DNA of 64,000 nucleotides from the NCBI RefSeq assembly GCF_003244875.1, contig NZ_LXXZ01000048.1, forward strand, positions 51,558-115,557. Direction: 5' to 3'. This document shows, piece by piece, positions 27,878 through 36,184 of this stretch. Source of the DNA: Stenotrophomonas sepilia. Its GTDB lineage: Bacteria > Pseudomonadota > Gammaproteobacteria > Xanthomonadales > Xanthomonadaceae. Under the pieces are notes generated by a model that did no database searches, had not been told where the DNA came from, and was given only the letters and a program-made list of their open reading frames with translations. The stretch's first letter is position 1. Each line of letters opens with the position of its first letter. Made by a program: the position numbers and the translations under genes.

Positions 27878-30766
27878 ATGAAACTCAAGTCCAGCCAGCT
27901 GCGTGACGCAGTTGTGATCGCGCTTGTCGCCGGTGCCACCACCGCGACGGCCCACGCCCAGGAAGCCACCAACCTCGACCGTATCGAGGTCACCGGTTCG
28001 CGCATCCGTCAGGTCGATACCGAAACCGCCCAGCCCGTCCTGAGCATCAGCCGCGCTTCGATCGAGAAGAGCGGCTTCAAGACGGTTGCCGACGTCCTGC
28101 AGAACATCTCTGCCGCCGGCAGCCCGGCCATCAGCCGTTCCGAGCCGCTGTCCTCCGGCGAAGCCGTCGGTGGCTTCTACATCGACCTGCGCAACCTCGG
28201 TGCCGAGCGCACCCTGGTGCTGGTCGACGGCAAGCGCCTCGGCGCCAGCGTCAGCGGCCTGCAGGACGTGTCGCAGATTCCGTCGGCCATCGTCGAGCGC
28301 ATCGACGTGCTGAAGGACGGCGCCTCGTCGATCTACGGCTCCGACGCGATCGCCGGCGTGATCAACATCATCACCCGCAAGAACTTCCAGGGCCTGGAAG
28401 CCAACGCCTACGTCGGCCAGTACGGCGAAGGCGACGGCCAGAAGAGCAGCTTCGACTTCGTGGCCGGCTTCACCGGTGATCGTGGTTCGGTCACCATCGG
28501 TGCGGAATACGCCGAAGAAAAGGCCGTCTGGGCCAAGAATCGCTGGTTCAGCAAGTCGCAGCGCACGGATCGCCACCCGGACCGCGGCTGGACCCCGGTC
28601 AGCCAGTGGGGCGCGGTCTATGACGTCAATGATCCGAATGCACCGTTGCTGACGCTGAACCGTGGTGGAAATCCGTTCGATCCGAACGCCTATCACGAGA
28701 CCGACCTCACCCCGATCACCGGTGACGTCAGCAACTCCAACGAGCAGATGCACCTGCTGACGCCGACCAAGCGTCGTTCGGTGTTCGCCAACGTACAGTA
28801 CGACCTGACCGACAACATCCGCTTCGTCTCCGACCTGCTGTACACCCGTCGCGAGTCGCAGGCCCAGGTCGCCGGTTATCCGCTGCAATCGGCCGACTAT
28901 GAGCGTCAGCTGGGTACCGTGCTCTCTCAGGACAGCTACTACAACCCGTTCGGCACCGACATGGGCTTCATCCGTCGTGGCTGGGAAGTGCCGCGCCTGT
29001 CGACCAACAAGCTGACCACCTTCCGCTTCACTGGCGCCCTGCAGGGCAGCTTCCAGTTCAATGACAAGTACTTCGACTGGGAAGCCGGCTACATCTACCA
29101 GAACTCGGAGAACCTGCAGACCCAGACCGGCAACTACAACATGCTGGCGGTCACCCAGGCCACCGGAGCGTCGTTCCTCAATCCGGCCACCGGCCGCGTC
29201 GAGTGCGGCACGGCCGCCGGCCTGGCCGCGGGCACCAACCCGATCTATGGCCCGGGCCCCGGCGGCTGCATTCCGTGGAATCCGGCCATTCCGTACGGCC
29301 GTACCGGCGACGGCGGCCTGACCGGCAACCCTGCCCTGCAGCAGTTCCTGTTCCCGACCACCAAGAACACCGGTGAAGTCACCACCAAGACCTACTACGC
29401 GAACATCGCCGGCAGCCTGTTCACCCTGCCAGCCGGCGACCTGGGCTTCGCGCTGGGTTACGAGTACCGCGAAGACAAGGGCACCTACGTTCCGGATGCG
29501 CTGTCACAGTCGGGCTACTCGACCGATCTGGCGGCCGGCCCGACCGGTGGTGGCTACAACGTCAACGAAGTGTATCTGGAGCTGAACGTTCCGATCCTGG
29601 CCGACCTGCCGGGTGCCAAGGAACTGAGCTTCAACGCCGCATCGCGCTACTCGAAGTACAACACCTTCGGCAACACCACCAACAACAAGTTCGGCCTGAA
29701 GTGGAAGCCGATCGACCAGCTGCTGGTGCGTGCCACCTATGCCGAGGGCTTCCGCGCACCGACCATCGACAATCTGTACGGTGGCAGCTCGCAGACCTTC
29801 GCCTACTTCACCGATCCGTGCGATACCGATTTCGGCCTGGCTGCCAGCGATCCGGCCACCGCCCAGCGTTGCGCCGCCGCCCTGGGCGCGCTGGCCCCGA
29901 ATTTCCGCCAGCTGAAGCAGGGTTACGTCCCGGCGGAAGGTCAGGATGAGCAGAGCCCGGTGCCGTTCAACGCCGTCTCCAACCCGAACCTGACTCCGGA
30001 AAAGTCCAAGTCCAAGACCGTCGGCCTGGTGTGGAGCCCGACCTTCGCCCAGGGCCTGAACATGAGCCTGGACTGGTGGAACATCAAGATCACCAACACC
30101 ATCGTCACCGACGATCCGACCACCCAGCTCAACGACTGCTACGTACTCGGCATCGCCGACCGCTGCAACTCGTTCACCCGCGACGCAACCCGCGGCATCG
30201 TGACCAACCTGACCTACGCACCACGTAATGCCGGTTACCAGGAAACCGAAGGCTTCGACTTCGATGTGGCCTATCGCTTCGAAACCAGCAGCTGGGGCAG
30301 CTTCAACGCCAACCTGCAGAACACCTACGTCAGCAAGAACGTGCTGAAGACCACCAACGCGCAACAGGTGCCGGTGTCGATCCTCAACGGCTTCAGCAGC
30401 AACTTCCGCCTGCGTTCGAACCTGGTGCTTGGCTGGGAATACGGCGATTGGGGCATCACCTGGGGTACGCGCTACTTCTCCAGCGTGAAGGAACAGTGCT
30501 ACTTCTCGACCGAGTGCAGCCTGCCGGACTTCGGTTCGCCGGATCCGGCACGCGACCAGCCGATGAACCGCCGTGGCGCCACCACCTTCCACGACGTCCA
30601 GGTCTCCTGGAACGCACCGTGGAATGCAACCATCGCCGTGGGCGCGCGTAACGTGTTCGACCATTACGGCCCGCAGATGTACTCGGCGCCGAACTCGCAG
30701 TACTCCTACTACGGTGGCTACGACATCGGTCGCTTCATGTACATGCAGTACAAGCAGAAGTTCTGA
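27878..30766 (+). CDS. TonB-dependent outer-membrane receptor
   Basis: 962 residues. Signal peptide ending in ATAHAQ; a short region that may hold the TonB box (NLDRIEVTGSRIRQ); a plug domain (KTVADVLQNISAAGSPAIS, LGAERTLVLVDGKRL, VERIDVLKDGASSIYGSDAI, AGVINIITRKNF); and a 22-strand barrel ending in the aromatic-terminated RFMYMQYKQKF. Cysteine pairs in extracellular loops (VECGTAAG with GGCIPW; PCDTDF with QRCAAA) are likely disulfides. This is the large Xanthomonad class often tied to plant-sugar or peptide uptake; no linked catabolic genes are present, so the ligand is unknown. Terminator follows. Confidence 0.95.
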   Translation: MKLKSSQLRDAVVIALVAGATTATAHAQEATNLDRIEVTGSRIRQVDTETAQPVLSISRASIEKSGFKTVADVLQNISAAGSPAISRSEPLSSGEAVGGFYIDLRNLGAERTLVLVDGKRLGASVSGLQDVSQIPSAIVERIDVLKDGASSIYGSDAIAGVINIITRKNFQGLEANAYVGQYGEGDGQKSSFDFVAGFTGDRGSVTIGAEYAEEKAVWAKNRWFSKSQRTDRHPDRGWTPVSQWGAVYDVNDPNAPLLTLNRGGNPFDPNAYHETDLTPITGDVSNSNEQMHLLTPTKRRSVFANVQYDLTDNIRFVSDLLYTRRESQAQVAGYPLQSADYERQLGTVLSQDSYYNPFGTDMGFIRRGWEVPRLSTNKLTTFRFTGALQGSFQFNDKYFDWEAGYIYQNSENLQTQTGNYNMLAVTQATGASFLNPATGRVECGTAAGLAAGTNPIYGPGPGGCIPWNPAIPYGRTGDGGLTGNPALQQFLFPTTKNTGEVTTKTYYANIAGSLFTLPAGDLGFALGYEYREDKGTYVPDALSQSGYSTDLAAGPTGGGYNVNEVYLELNVPILADLPGAKELSFNAASRYSKYNTFGNTTNNKFGLKWKPIDQLLVRATYAEGFRAPTIDNLYGGSSQTFAYFTDPCDTDFGLAASDPATAQRCAAALGALAPNFRQLKQGYVPAEGQDEQSPVPFNAVSNPNLTPEKSKSKTVGLVWSPTFAQGLNMSLDWWNIKITNTIVTDDPTTQLNDCYVLGIADRCNSFTRDATRGIVTNLTYAPRNAGYQETEGFDFDVAYRFETSSWGSFNANLQNTYVSKNVLKTTNAQQVPVSILNGFSSNFRLRSNLVLGWEYGDWGITWGTRYFSSVKEQCYFSTECSLPDFGSPDPARDQPMNRRGATTFHDVQVSWNAPWNATIAVGARNVFDHYGPQMYSAPNSQYSYYGGYDIGRFMYMQYKQKF

Positions 30767-30791
30767 TCGGGAACCTGATCAGCTGATGCAG

Positions 30792-30815
30792 CAACGGCCC
30801 CGAAAGGGGCCGTTG
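30792..30815 (+). terminator. Terminator of the TonB-dependent receptor
   Basis: CAACGGCCCC-GAAA-GGGGCCGTTG followed by TTCTTTG. Confidence 0.88.
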
Positions 30816-30859
30816 TTCTTTGTGCGCCATGGACGGGCGCTGGCCAGCGCACAACAAAA

Positions 30860-30884
30860 AAGGCCGCAGCATCGCTGCGGCCTT
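30860..30884 (-). terminator. Terminator of the TetR-type regulator
   Basis: AAGGCCGCAG-CATCG-CTGCGGCCTT. On the minus strand the stem is followed by TTTTGTTG, so it serves the leftward gene that ends at 30908. Confidence 0.85.
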
Positions 30885-30907
30885 CCTTCGAGATCATTTC
30901 CGGGCGC

Positions 30908-31510
30908 TCATCCGTTCGGAATCAGCGTCTCGATCAGATGCTCGACGTACGCTTCGAAATCCTCGCGCGCCTGCTTGGGCTGCTGCAGCTGCAGCGACAA
31001 CTGCAGGAAGCCGACATAAGCGGCGTACGCAAGGCGTGCGCGATGACGCGCATCGGTCGAGCTGAGGCCGGCCTGGCGGAACGAGGCGACCAGATAGTCG
31101 AGGCGACGCTGCGAGACCCGGTCGATCACCGGCCGCACCATCGGATGATCCAGCGCCTTCAGCAGCTCGCTGTAGATGATGTGCGGCTGCACTTCATGCG
31201 CCACCATCTGGAACAGCTGGCGCAGGCGCACGCGCGGATCCGGTACGTCTTCCAGGCTGCCGAACACCTGTTCCTGTTCGAACAGTTCCCAGCGTTCCAG
31301 CGCCGCCTGCAGCAATGCATCGCGCGAAGGGAAATGCCAGTAGAAACTGCCCTTGGTAACGCCGAGCCGCCGTGCCAGCGGCTCTACCGCGACGGCGCCG
31401 ACACCTTGTTCAGCAATCAGATCGAGGGCCGCCTGGGCCCAGTCTTCGGCACTCAGGCGGCTGTTGCGGCCGGCGCGCGGTTCGCCGGCGGAAGCGTCAG
31501 GTTGATTCAT
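30908..31510 (-). CDS. TetR/AcrR family transcriptional regulator
   Basis: 200 residues from MNQPDASAGEP. N-terminal helix-turn-helix (about 20-66: AQAALDLIAEQGVGAVAVEP, LARRLGVTKGSFYWHFPSRD), then an all-helical ligand domain without recognisable signature. Divergent from the hydrolase-fadE-DUF4442 operon with 153 bp between starts. The only good palindrome there, CATACT-AGCA-AGTATG, overlaps the operon promoter, so it is probably a repressor released by a fatty-acid-derived ligand; that is inference from position. Confidence 0.92.
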   Translation of the reverse strand: MNQPDASAGEPRAGRNSRLSAEDWAQAALDLIAEQGVGAVAVEPLARRLGVTKGSFYWHFPSRDALLQAALERWELFEQEQVFGSLEDVPDPRVRLRQLFQMVAHEVQPHIIYSELLKALDHPMVRPVIDRVSQRRLDYLVASFRQAGLSSTDARHRARLAYAAYVGFLQLSLQLQQPKQAREDFEAYVEHLIETLIPNG

Positions 31511-31628
31511 GGACTGATTTAACCATACGCCGGGGTTCGTTGCAGTACGCGGTTGCGGTCGAAACCGTCGCAGGCCCGTCGGAAGGGTCCCTCCACGCGC
31601 GTTCTGCAACGCACCATACCGTGCAGTA

Positions 31629-31666
31629 TTGACTTCCTCTCGAAGCTCTCCATACTAGCAAGTATG
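31629..31666 (+). promoter_or_regulatory. Promoter of the lipid operon with overlapping operator
   Basis: -35 TTGACT (31629-31634), 16-nt spacer, -10 CATACT (31651-31656). The -10 is the left half of a 16-bp palindrome CATACTAGCAAGTATG (31651-31666), whose right half contains the first ATG. A regulator bound here would block RNA polymerase directly. Confidence 0.72.
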
Positions 31667-32581
31667 GTTATGTCCCCAACTCCAGCTGCGTTCCATGACC
31701 TGCGCCTGGACGCCGCCCATGGCGCCCGCCTGGCGGCGACCGTCAGCGACCATGGCCGGCGTGGCCGGGTCCTGTTTGCCCATGGCTTCGGCCAGACCCG
31801 CCACGCCTGGAATGCCACTGCCCGCGCATTGAACGCGGCCGGCCTGCAGACGCTGGCCTACGACGCCCGCGGCCATGGCGATTCCGACTGGAATGGCGCC
31901 GATCTGCCCTATCACGGCGAACAGTTCGCCGACGACCTGATCGTGTTGGCCGGCGAACAGCCGCGCCCGCCGGTGCTGGTTGCCGCTTCGATGGGTGGCC
32001 TGTTCGGCCTGCTTGCCGAATCGCGCTGGCCGGGCCTGTTCTCGGCCATGGTGCTGGTCGACATCACCCCGCGCTGGGATACCGCGGGTGTCGAGCGCAT
32101 CCTCGCCTTCATGACCGCCCATCCCGACGGCTTCGCCTCGCTGACCCAGGCCGCCGACGTGATCTCGGCCTACATGCCGCACCGGCCGCGCAAATCCGAG
32201 CAGTCGCTGCGTGCGCTGCTGCGCGAGGACGGCCACGGGCGCTGGCGCTGGCATTGGGACCCACGCCTGGTGGCCGAGCTGGCCCGCGACAGCGAACAGC
32301 ACCAGGACGCACTGGCCGAGGCCGCACGCCAGGTGAAGTGCCCGCTGCTGCTGGTCAGCGGCGGCCGCAGCGACCTGGTCACGCCGCAGACCGTGGCCGA
32401 ATTCCTGGCGCTGGCGCCGCATGCGCGCCATGTACAGCTGCCGCAAGCGACCCACATGGTCGCCGGCGATGACAACGACGCCTTTACCGCTACTGTGTTG
32501 GACTATCTGGACGTGTTGCCCGCAGCGGACGCTGCGGCTTCGTCCGCCACAAACGAGCACGTCACCGGAGCACGCTCATGA
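31664..32581 (+). CDS. Alpha/beta hydrolase of the fadE operon
   Basis: 305 residues from the ATG at 31664 (303 from the ATG at 31670). HGFGQTRHAWNATARAL, AYDARGHGDSDWNG, the nucleophile elbow VAASMGGLFGLL (Ser near residue 109), GGRSDLVTPQTV (Asp) and QATHMVAGDDND (His) are all present, so the triad is complete. Cytoplasmic, no signal peptide; likely an esterase or thioesterase acting on acyl substrates given its partners. Its -10 element ends only 7 nt before the first ATG, so the mRNA may be leaderless. It overlaps fadE by 4 bp (ATGA). Confidence 0.9.
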   Translation: MVMSPTPAAFHDLRLDAAHGARLAATVSDHGRRGRVLFAHGFGQTRHAWNATARALNAAGLQTLAYDARGHGDSDWNGADLPYHGEQFADDLIVLAGEQPRPPVLVAASMGGLFGLLAESRWPGLFSAMVLVDITPRWDTAGVERILAFMTAHPDGFASLTQAADVISAYMPHRPRKSEQSLRALLREDGHGRWRWHWDPRLVAELARDSEQHQDALAEAARQVKCPLLLVSGGRSDLVTPQTVAEFLALAPHARHVQLPQATHMVAGDDNDAFTATVLDYLDVLPAADAAASSATNEHVTGARS

Positions 32582-35055
32582 GCATCGTTCTTCCCTTCCT
32601 CGCCTTGCTGCTGGCAGGCGCCTTCGTCGCCTACCACCGCATGCGGCTGGTTACCTGGACGCTGATCAGCGTGGCCCTGCTGGCCGCCTGCTGGTTCATT
32701 CCCTACGTCAACCAGACCGCCACCATCGTCGCTGCGGCGGTGCTGGCGGTGATCGCCGTGCCGCTGCTGCTGCCGTTCATCCGCAAGCCGCTGCTGACCA
32801 GCCCGATGATGAAGGTGTTCCGCAAGGTGCTGCCGCCGCTGTCGCAGACCGAGCGCATCGCGCTGGAAACCGGTTCGGTCGGTTTCGAGGGCGAACTGTT
32901 CACCGGTGATCCGGACTGGAACATCCTGCTCAACTACCCCAAGCCGCAGCTGACCGCTGAAGAACAGGCCTTCCTCGATGGCCCGGTGGAAGAGCTGTGC
33001 ACGATGGTCAACGACTGGGAAATCACCCACGTCCACGCCGACCTGCCGCCGGAGCTGTGGGCCTTCATCAAGAAGAACAAGTTCTTCGGCATGATCATCC
33101 CGAAGGAGTACGGCGGCCTGGGCTTCTCCGCGCTGGCCCACCACAAGGTGATCCAGAAGCTGGCCTCGGTGTCCTCGGTGGTCAGCTCCACCGTCGGCGT
33201 GCCCAACTCGCTGGGCCCGGGTGAACTGCTGGTGCATTACGGCACCCAGGAACAGAAGGACCAGTACCTGCCGCGCCTGGCCGATGGCCGCGAAGTGCCC
33301 TGCTTCGGCCTGACCGGTCCGTTCGCCGGCTCCGACGCCACTTCGATCCCGGACTACGGCATCGTCTGCAAGGGCGAGTGGAACGGCGAGCAGGTGCTCG
33401 GCGTCAAGCTGACCTTCGACAAGCGCTACATCACCCTGGCCCCGGTCGCTTCGCTGATCGGCCTGGCCTTCCGCATGTACGACCCGGATGGCCTGATCGG
33501 CGATACCCGCGACATCGGCATCACCCTGGGCCTGCTGCCGCGTGACACCGCCGGCGTCGAAATCGGCCGTCGCCACTTCCCGCTGAACTCGACGTTCCAG
33601 AACGGTCCGATCCGCGGCAAGGACGTGTTCATTCCGCTGACCCAGCTGATCGGTGGCGCAGCCATGGCCGGCAAGGGCTGGAACATGCTCAACGAGTGCC
33701 TGGCCGTGGGCCGCTCGATCACCCTGCCGTCCACCGCCAGCGGCGGTGCCAAGGCTGGCGCCGCGGTGACCGGCGCCTATGCACGCATCCGCAAGCAGTT
33801 CGGCCTGTCGGTCGGCCGCTTCGAGGGCGTGGAAGAAGCGCTGGCCCGCATCGGCGGCAAGGCCTACAAGATCAGCGCGCTGTCGCAGGCCACTGCCGCC
33901 GCGGTCGATCGTGGTGACGTGCCGTCGGTGCCGTCGGCGATCGCCAAGTACCACTGCACCACCATGAGCCGCGAAGTGATCTCGGACATGATGGACGTGA
34001 TCGGCGGCAAGGGCATCATCCTGGGGCCGCGCAACTTCGCCGGCCGCAGCTGGCAGGCCGCGCCGATCGCGATCACCGTGGAAGGCGCCAACATCATGAC
34101 CCGCAGCCTGCTGATCTTCGGCCAGGGTGCGATCCTCTGCCACCCGTGGGTGCTCAAGGAAATGAAGGCCGCGCAGGATCCGGATACCCGTGCCGGCCTG
34201 CAGGAGTTCGACCGCAGCCTGTTCGGCCACATCCGCTTCGGCATCTCCAATGCCGTGCGTTCGTTCTGGTTCGGCCTGACCGGCGCGCGCTTCGGCGCCG
34301 CCCCCGGCGACGCCTACACCCGCCGCTACTTCCGCAAGCTGGACCGTTACTCGGCCAACCTGGCGCTGATGGCCGACATCTCGATGATGACCCTGGGCGG
34401 CAAGCTGAAGTTCAAGGAATCGCTGTCCGGCCGCCTGGGCGACGTGCTGAGCCATGTCTACATGACCAGCGCCATGCTCAAGCGCTACCACGACGAAGGT
34501 GCACCGCAGGCCGACCAGCCGCTGCTGGCCTGGGCCTTCCATGACAGCGTGCACAAGATCGAAGAGTCGCTGTCGGCCGCGCTGCGCAACTTCCCGATCC
34601 GTCCGATCGGCTGGCTGATGTGGGCGCTCATCTTCCCGTTGGGCCGTCGTGCCGAGGCTCCGGGTGATCGCTTGAGCCGCCGCGTCGCCGCCCTGCTGAT
34701 GGCGCCGAATGAAGCCCGCGACCGTCTCGCCAATGGCGTGTTCCTGACCCCGTGCGAGAACAACCCGGGCGGCCGCATCAACAGTTACCTGAGCAAGGCG
34801 ATCATGGCCGAGCCGGTGGAGCGCAAGTTCCTCAAGGCGCTGAAGAGCAAGGGCATCGAGGCGCTGGACTTCAAGGCGCAGCTGGACGAAGCCGTGGCCG
34901 AGGGCGTGATCACCCAGGACGAGCGCAGCCTGCTGGAAGAGCTGCGCACGCTGACCCTGGACACCATCACCGTGGACGACTTCGACACCCACGACCTGCG
35001 CGCGGCCAGCTACTACGACCGCCAGCGCAAGGATCCGCATTCGCAGGCGGCCTGA
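32578..35055 (+). CDS. fadE: Acyl-CoA dehydrogenase, FadE type
   Basis: 825 residues, close to the 814 of E. coli FadE. Catalyses the first, FAD-dependent step of fatty-acid beta-oxidation. The N-terminal part has two or three TM helices (IVLPFLALLLAGAFVAYH, VTWTLISVALLAACWFIPYV, IVAAAVLAVIAVPLLLPFI), which would tether it to the inner membrane. The dehydrogenase core shows FFGMIIPKEYGGLGFSALAH, CFGLTGPFAGSDATSIPDYG, KLTFDKRYITLAPVA and SDMMDVIGGKGIILGPRNF, followed by the FadE-specific C-terminal extension. Translationally coupled to the hydrolase upstream. Confidence 0.95.
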   Translation: MSIVLPFLALLLAGAFVAYHRMRLVTWTLISVALLAACWFIPYVNQTATIVAAAVLAVIAVPLLLPFIRKPLLTSPMMKVFRKVLPPLSQTERIALETGSVGFEGELFTGDPDWNILLNYPKPQLTAEEQAFLDGPVEELCTMVNDWEITHVHADLPPELWAFIKKNKFFGMIIPKEYGGLGFSALAHHKVIQKLASVSSVVSSTVGVPNSLGPGELLVHYGTQEQKDQYLPRLADGREVPCFGLTGPFAGSDATSIPDYGIVCKGEWNGEQVLGVKLTFDKRYITLAPVASLIGLAFRMYDPDGLIGDTRDIGITLGLLPRDTAGVEIGRRHFPLNSTFQNGPIRGKDVFIPLTQLIGGAAMAGKGWNMLNECLAVGRSITLPSTASGGAKAGAAVTGAYARIRKQFGLSVGRFEGVEEALARIGGKAYKISALSQATAAAVDRGDVPSVPSAIAKYHCTTMSREVISDMMDVIGGKGIILGPRNFAGRSWQAAPIAITVEGANIMTRSLLIFGQGAILCHPWVLKEMKAAQDPDTRAGLQEFDRSLFGHIRFGISNAVRSFWFGLTGARFGAAPGDAYTRRYFRKLDRYSANLALMADISMMTLGGKLKFKESLSGRLGDVLSHVYMTSAMLKRYHDEGAPQADQPLLAWAFHDSVHKIEESLSAALRNFPIRPIGWLMWALIFPLGRRAEAPGDRLSRRVAALLMAPNEARDRLANGVFLTPCENNPGGRINSYLSKAIMAEPVERKFLKALKSKGIEALDFKAQLDEAVAEGVITQDERSLLEELRTLTLDTITVDDFDTHDLRAASYYDRQRKDPHSQAA

Positions 35056-35079
35056 TCGCCCGCGACACGCGTTGCCTTC

Positions 35080-35103
35080 GACGGCGGGCCTCGGCCCGCC
35101 GTC
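35080..35103. repeat. Intergenic hairpin in the fadE operon
   Basis: GACGGCGGGCC-TC-GGCCCGCCGTC: an 11-bp stem between fadE and the DUF4442 gene. No T-run, so more likely an mRNA-processing or attenuating structure than a terminator. Confidence 0.6.
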
Positions 35104-35131
35104 GCGTTATCCGCCGACCGGAATACCCCTC

Positions 35132-35599
35132 ATGTCCACGCCCCTGCTCTCGCTTTACCAACGCCTGCAGCGCTGGCCCGCCGGCGCCTGGCTGTTCTCG
35201 CGCGCGGTGTGCCTCAAGGCCCCCTACTTCGCCAGCATCGCGCCACGCATCACCCGCTTGGAACACGGCCGCTGCGAAGGCACGCTGGCCGACCGCCGCA
35301 GAGTACGCAACCACATCGGCACGGTGCACGCGATCGCGATGTGCAACCTGGCCGAACTGACCGCCGGGCTGATGGTCGATGCATCGCTGCCGAAGGGCAT
35401 GCGCTGGATCCCGAAGGGGATGCAGGTGCAGTACCTGGCCAAGGCGCGTGGCACGCTGCAGGCGGTGGCGTTGCCGGCACAACCGATTGTCGTTGCGGCC
35501 GAGGGCTATGCGCTGCCGGTGACGGTCAGCGTGCGCGACCGCGCGGGCACCGAGGTGTTCAGCGCGATCATCGACATGTGGATGTCGCCGGCCAAGTAA
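35132..35599 (+). CDS. DUF4442 hotdog-fold protein, probable thioesterase
   Basis: 155 residues from MSTPLLSLYQRLQRW. The single-domain hotdog signature is visible: RCEGTLADRRRVRNHIGTVH, AIAMCNLAELTAGLMVDASL and the long helix-strand passage GMRWIPKGMQVQYLAKARG. DUF4442 members resemble acyl-CoA thioesterases (PaaI/YiiD type). Lying 76 bp after fadE, it probably removes CoA from beta-oxidation intermediates or salvages CoA; no biochemical evidence is visible. Confidence 0.87.
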   Translation: MSTPLLSLYQRLQRWPAGAWLFSRAVCLKAPYFASIAPRITRLEHGRCEGTLADRRRVRNHIGTVHAIAMCNLAELTAGLMVDASLPKGMRWIPKGMQVQYLAKARGTLQAVALPAQPIVVAAEGYALPVTVSVRDRAGTEVFSAIIDMWMSPAK

Positions 35600-35608
35600 G
35601 TTCCCGCG

Positions 35609-35784
35609 AACGGCGCAGCCCCTCTTGGGTGGACGCGGAATGCGGTTTATCGGTGGGGCCGGAGGGGTGGGGCCGCAAGTACGTCCCTGTAGGCTTAGCC
35701 GCGCCATCCATGGCGCGGATACCCCGCCCGGCCAACCCCATGACAAGCTCTACGCGGCCAACCCACGAGGGGCCGCGCCGTTGG
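35609..35784. repeat. Long nested palindrome LP4
   Basis: Outer arms of about 27 nt (35609-35635 with 35758-35784, sharing AACGGCGC and GCCCCTC with a few mismatches), middle arms 35654-35672 with about 14 of 19 paired, and an inner perfect hairpin CCGCGCCAT-CC-ATGGCGCGG at 35699-35718. The core between is GCCGCAAGTACGTCCCTGTA, the same as in LP1 and LP5. Lies between convergent genes. Confidence 0.82.
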
Positions 35785-35791
35785 CTGGAAT

Positions 35792-36142
35792 CTACGCTAC
35801 CGCGCGAAACACCAACGCCAGGATCGCAGGCACCGCCTGGATCATGAAAATGCGGCGGCTGACGCTGTAGGCGCCATAGCACCCCGCCACCACCACGCAG
35901 GCCAGCGAGAACGTCACCAGCACTGGCTGATCGATCACCAGCCCCACCACGATGCCTGCTGCCAGGAAGCCGTTGTACAGGCCCTGGTTGGCCGCCAGGA
36001 CGCGCGTGGTCGCCGCCTTCTCCGGCGTGTTGCGGAACGTCTTCAGGCCCAGCGGGCGGGTCCACAGGAACATCTCAAGCGCCAGGAAATAGACGTGCAG
36101 CAGTGCGACCAGCAAGGTCAGGGCGAGTGCGATCCAGTACAT
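35792..36142 (-). CDS. DUF1304 small membrane protein
   Basis: 116 residues, four TM helices. Characteristic: LVALLHVYFLALEMFLWTRP, TFRNTPEKAATTRVLAANQG, LYNGFLAAGIVVGLVI. This inner-membrane family has no proven function. It follows the transporter gene on the same strand after 42 bp and may share its transcript. Confidence 0.93.
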   Translation of the reverse strand: MYWIALALTLLVALLHVYFLALEMFLWTRPLGLKTFRNTPEKAATTRVLAANQGLYNGFLAAGIVVGLVIDQPVLVTFSLACVVVAGCYGAYSVSRRIFMIQAVPAILALVFRAVA

Positions 36143-36184
36143 GGGCGGTTCCTTGGACAGGGATGGGGCTCGGAGCCCGGGAAA

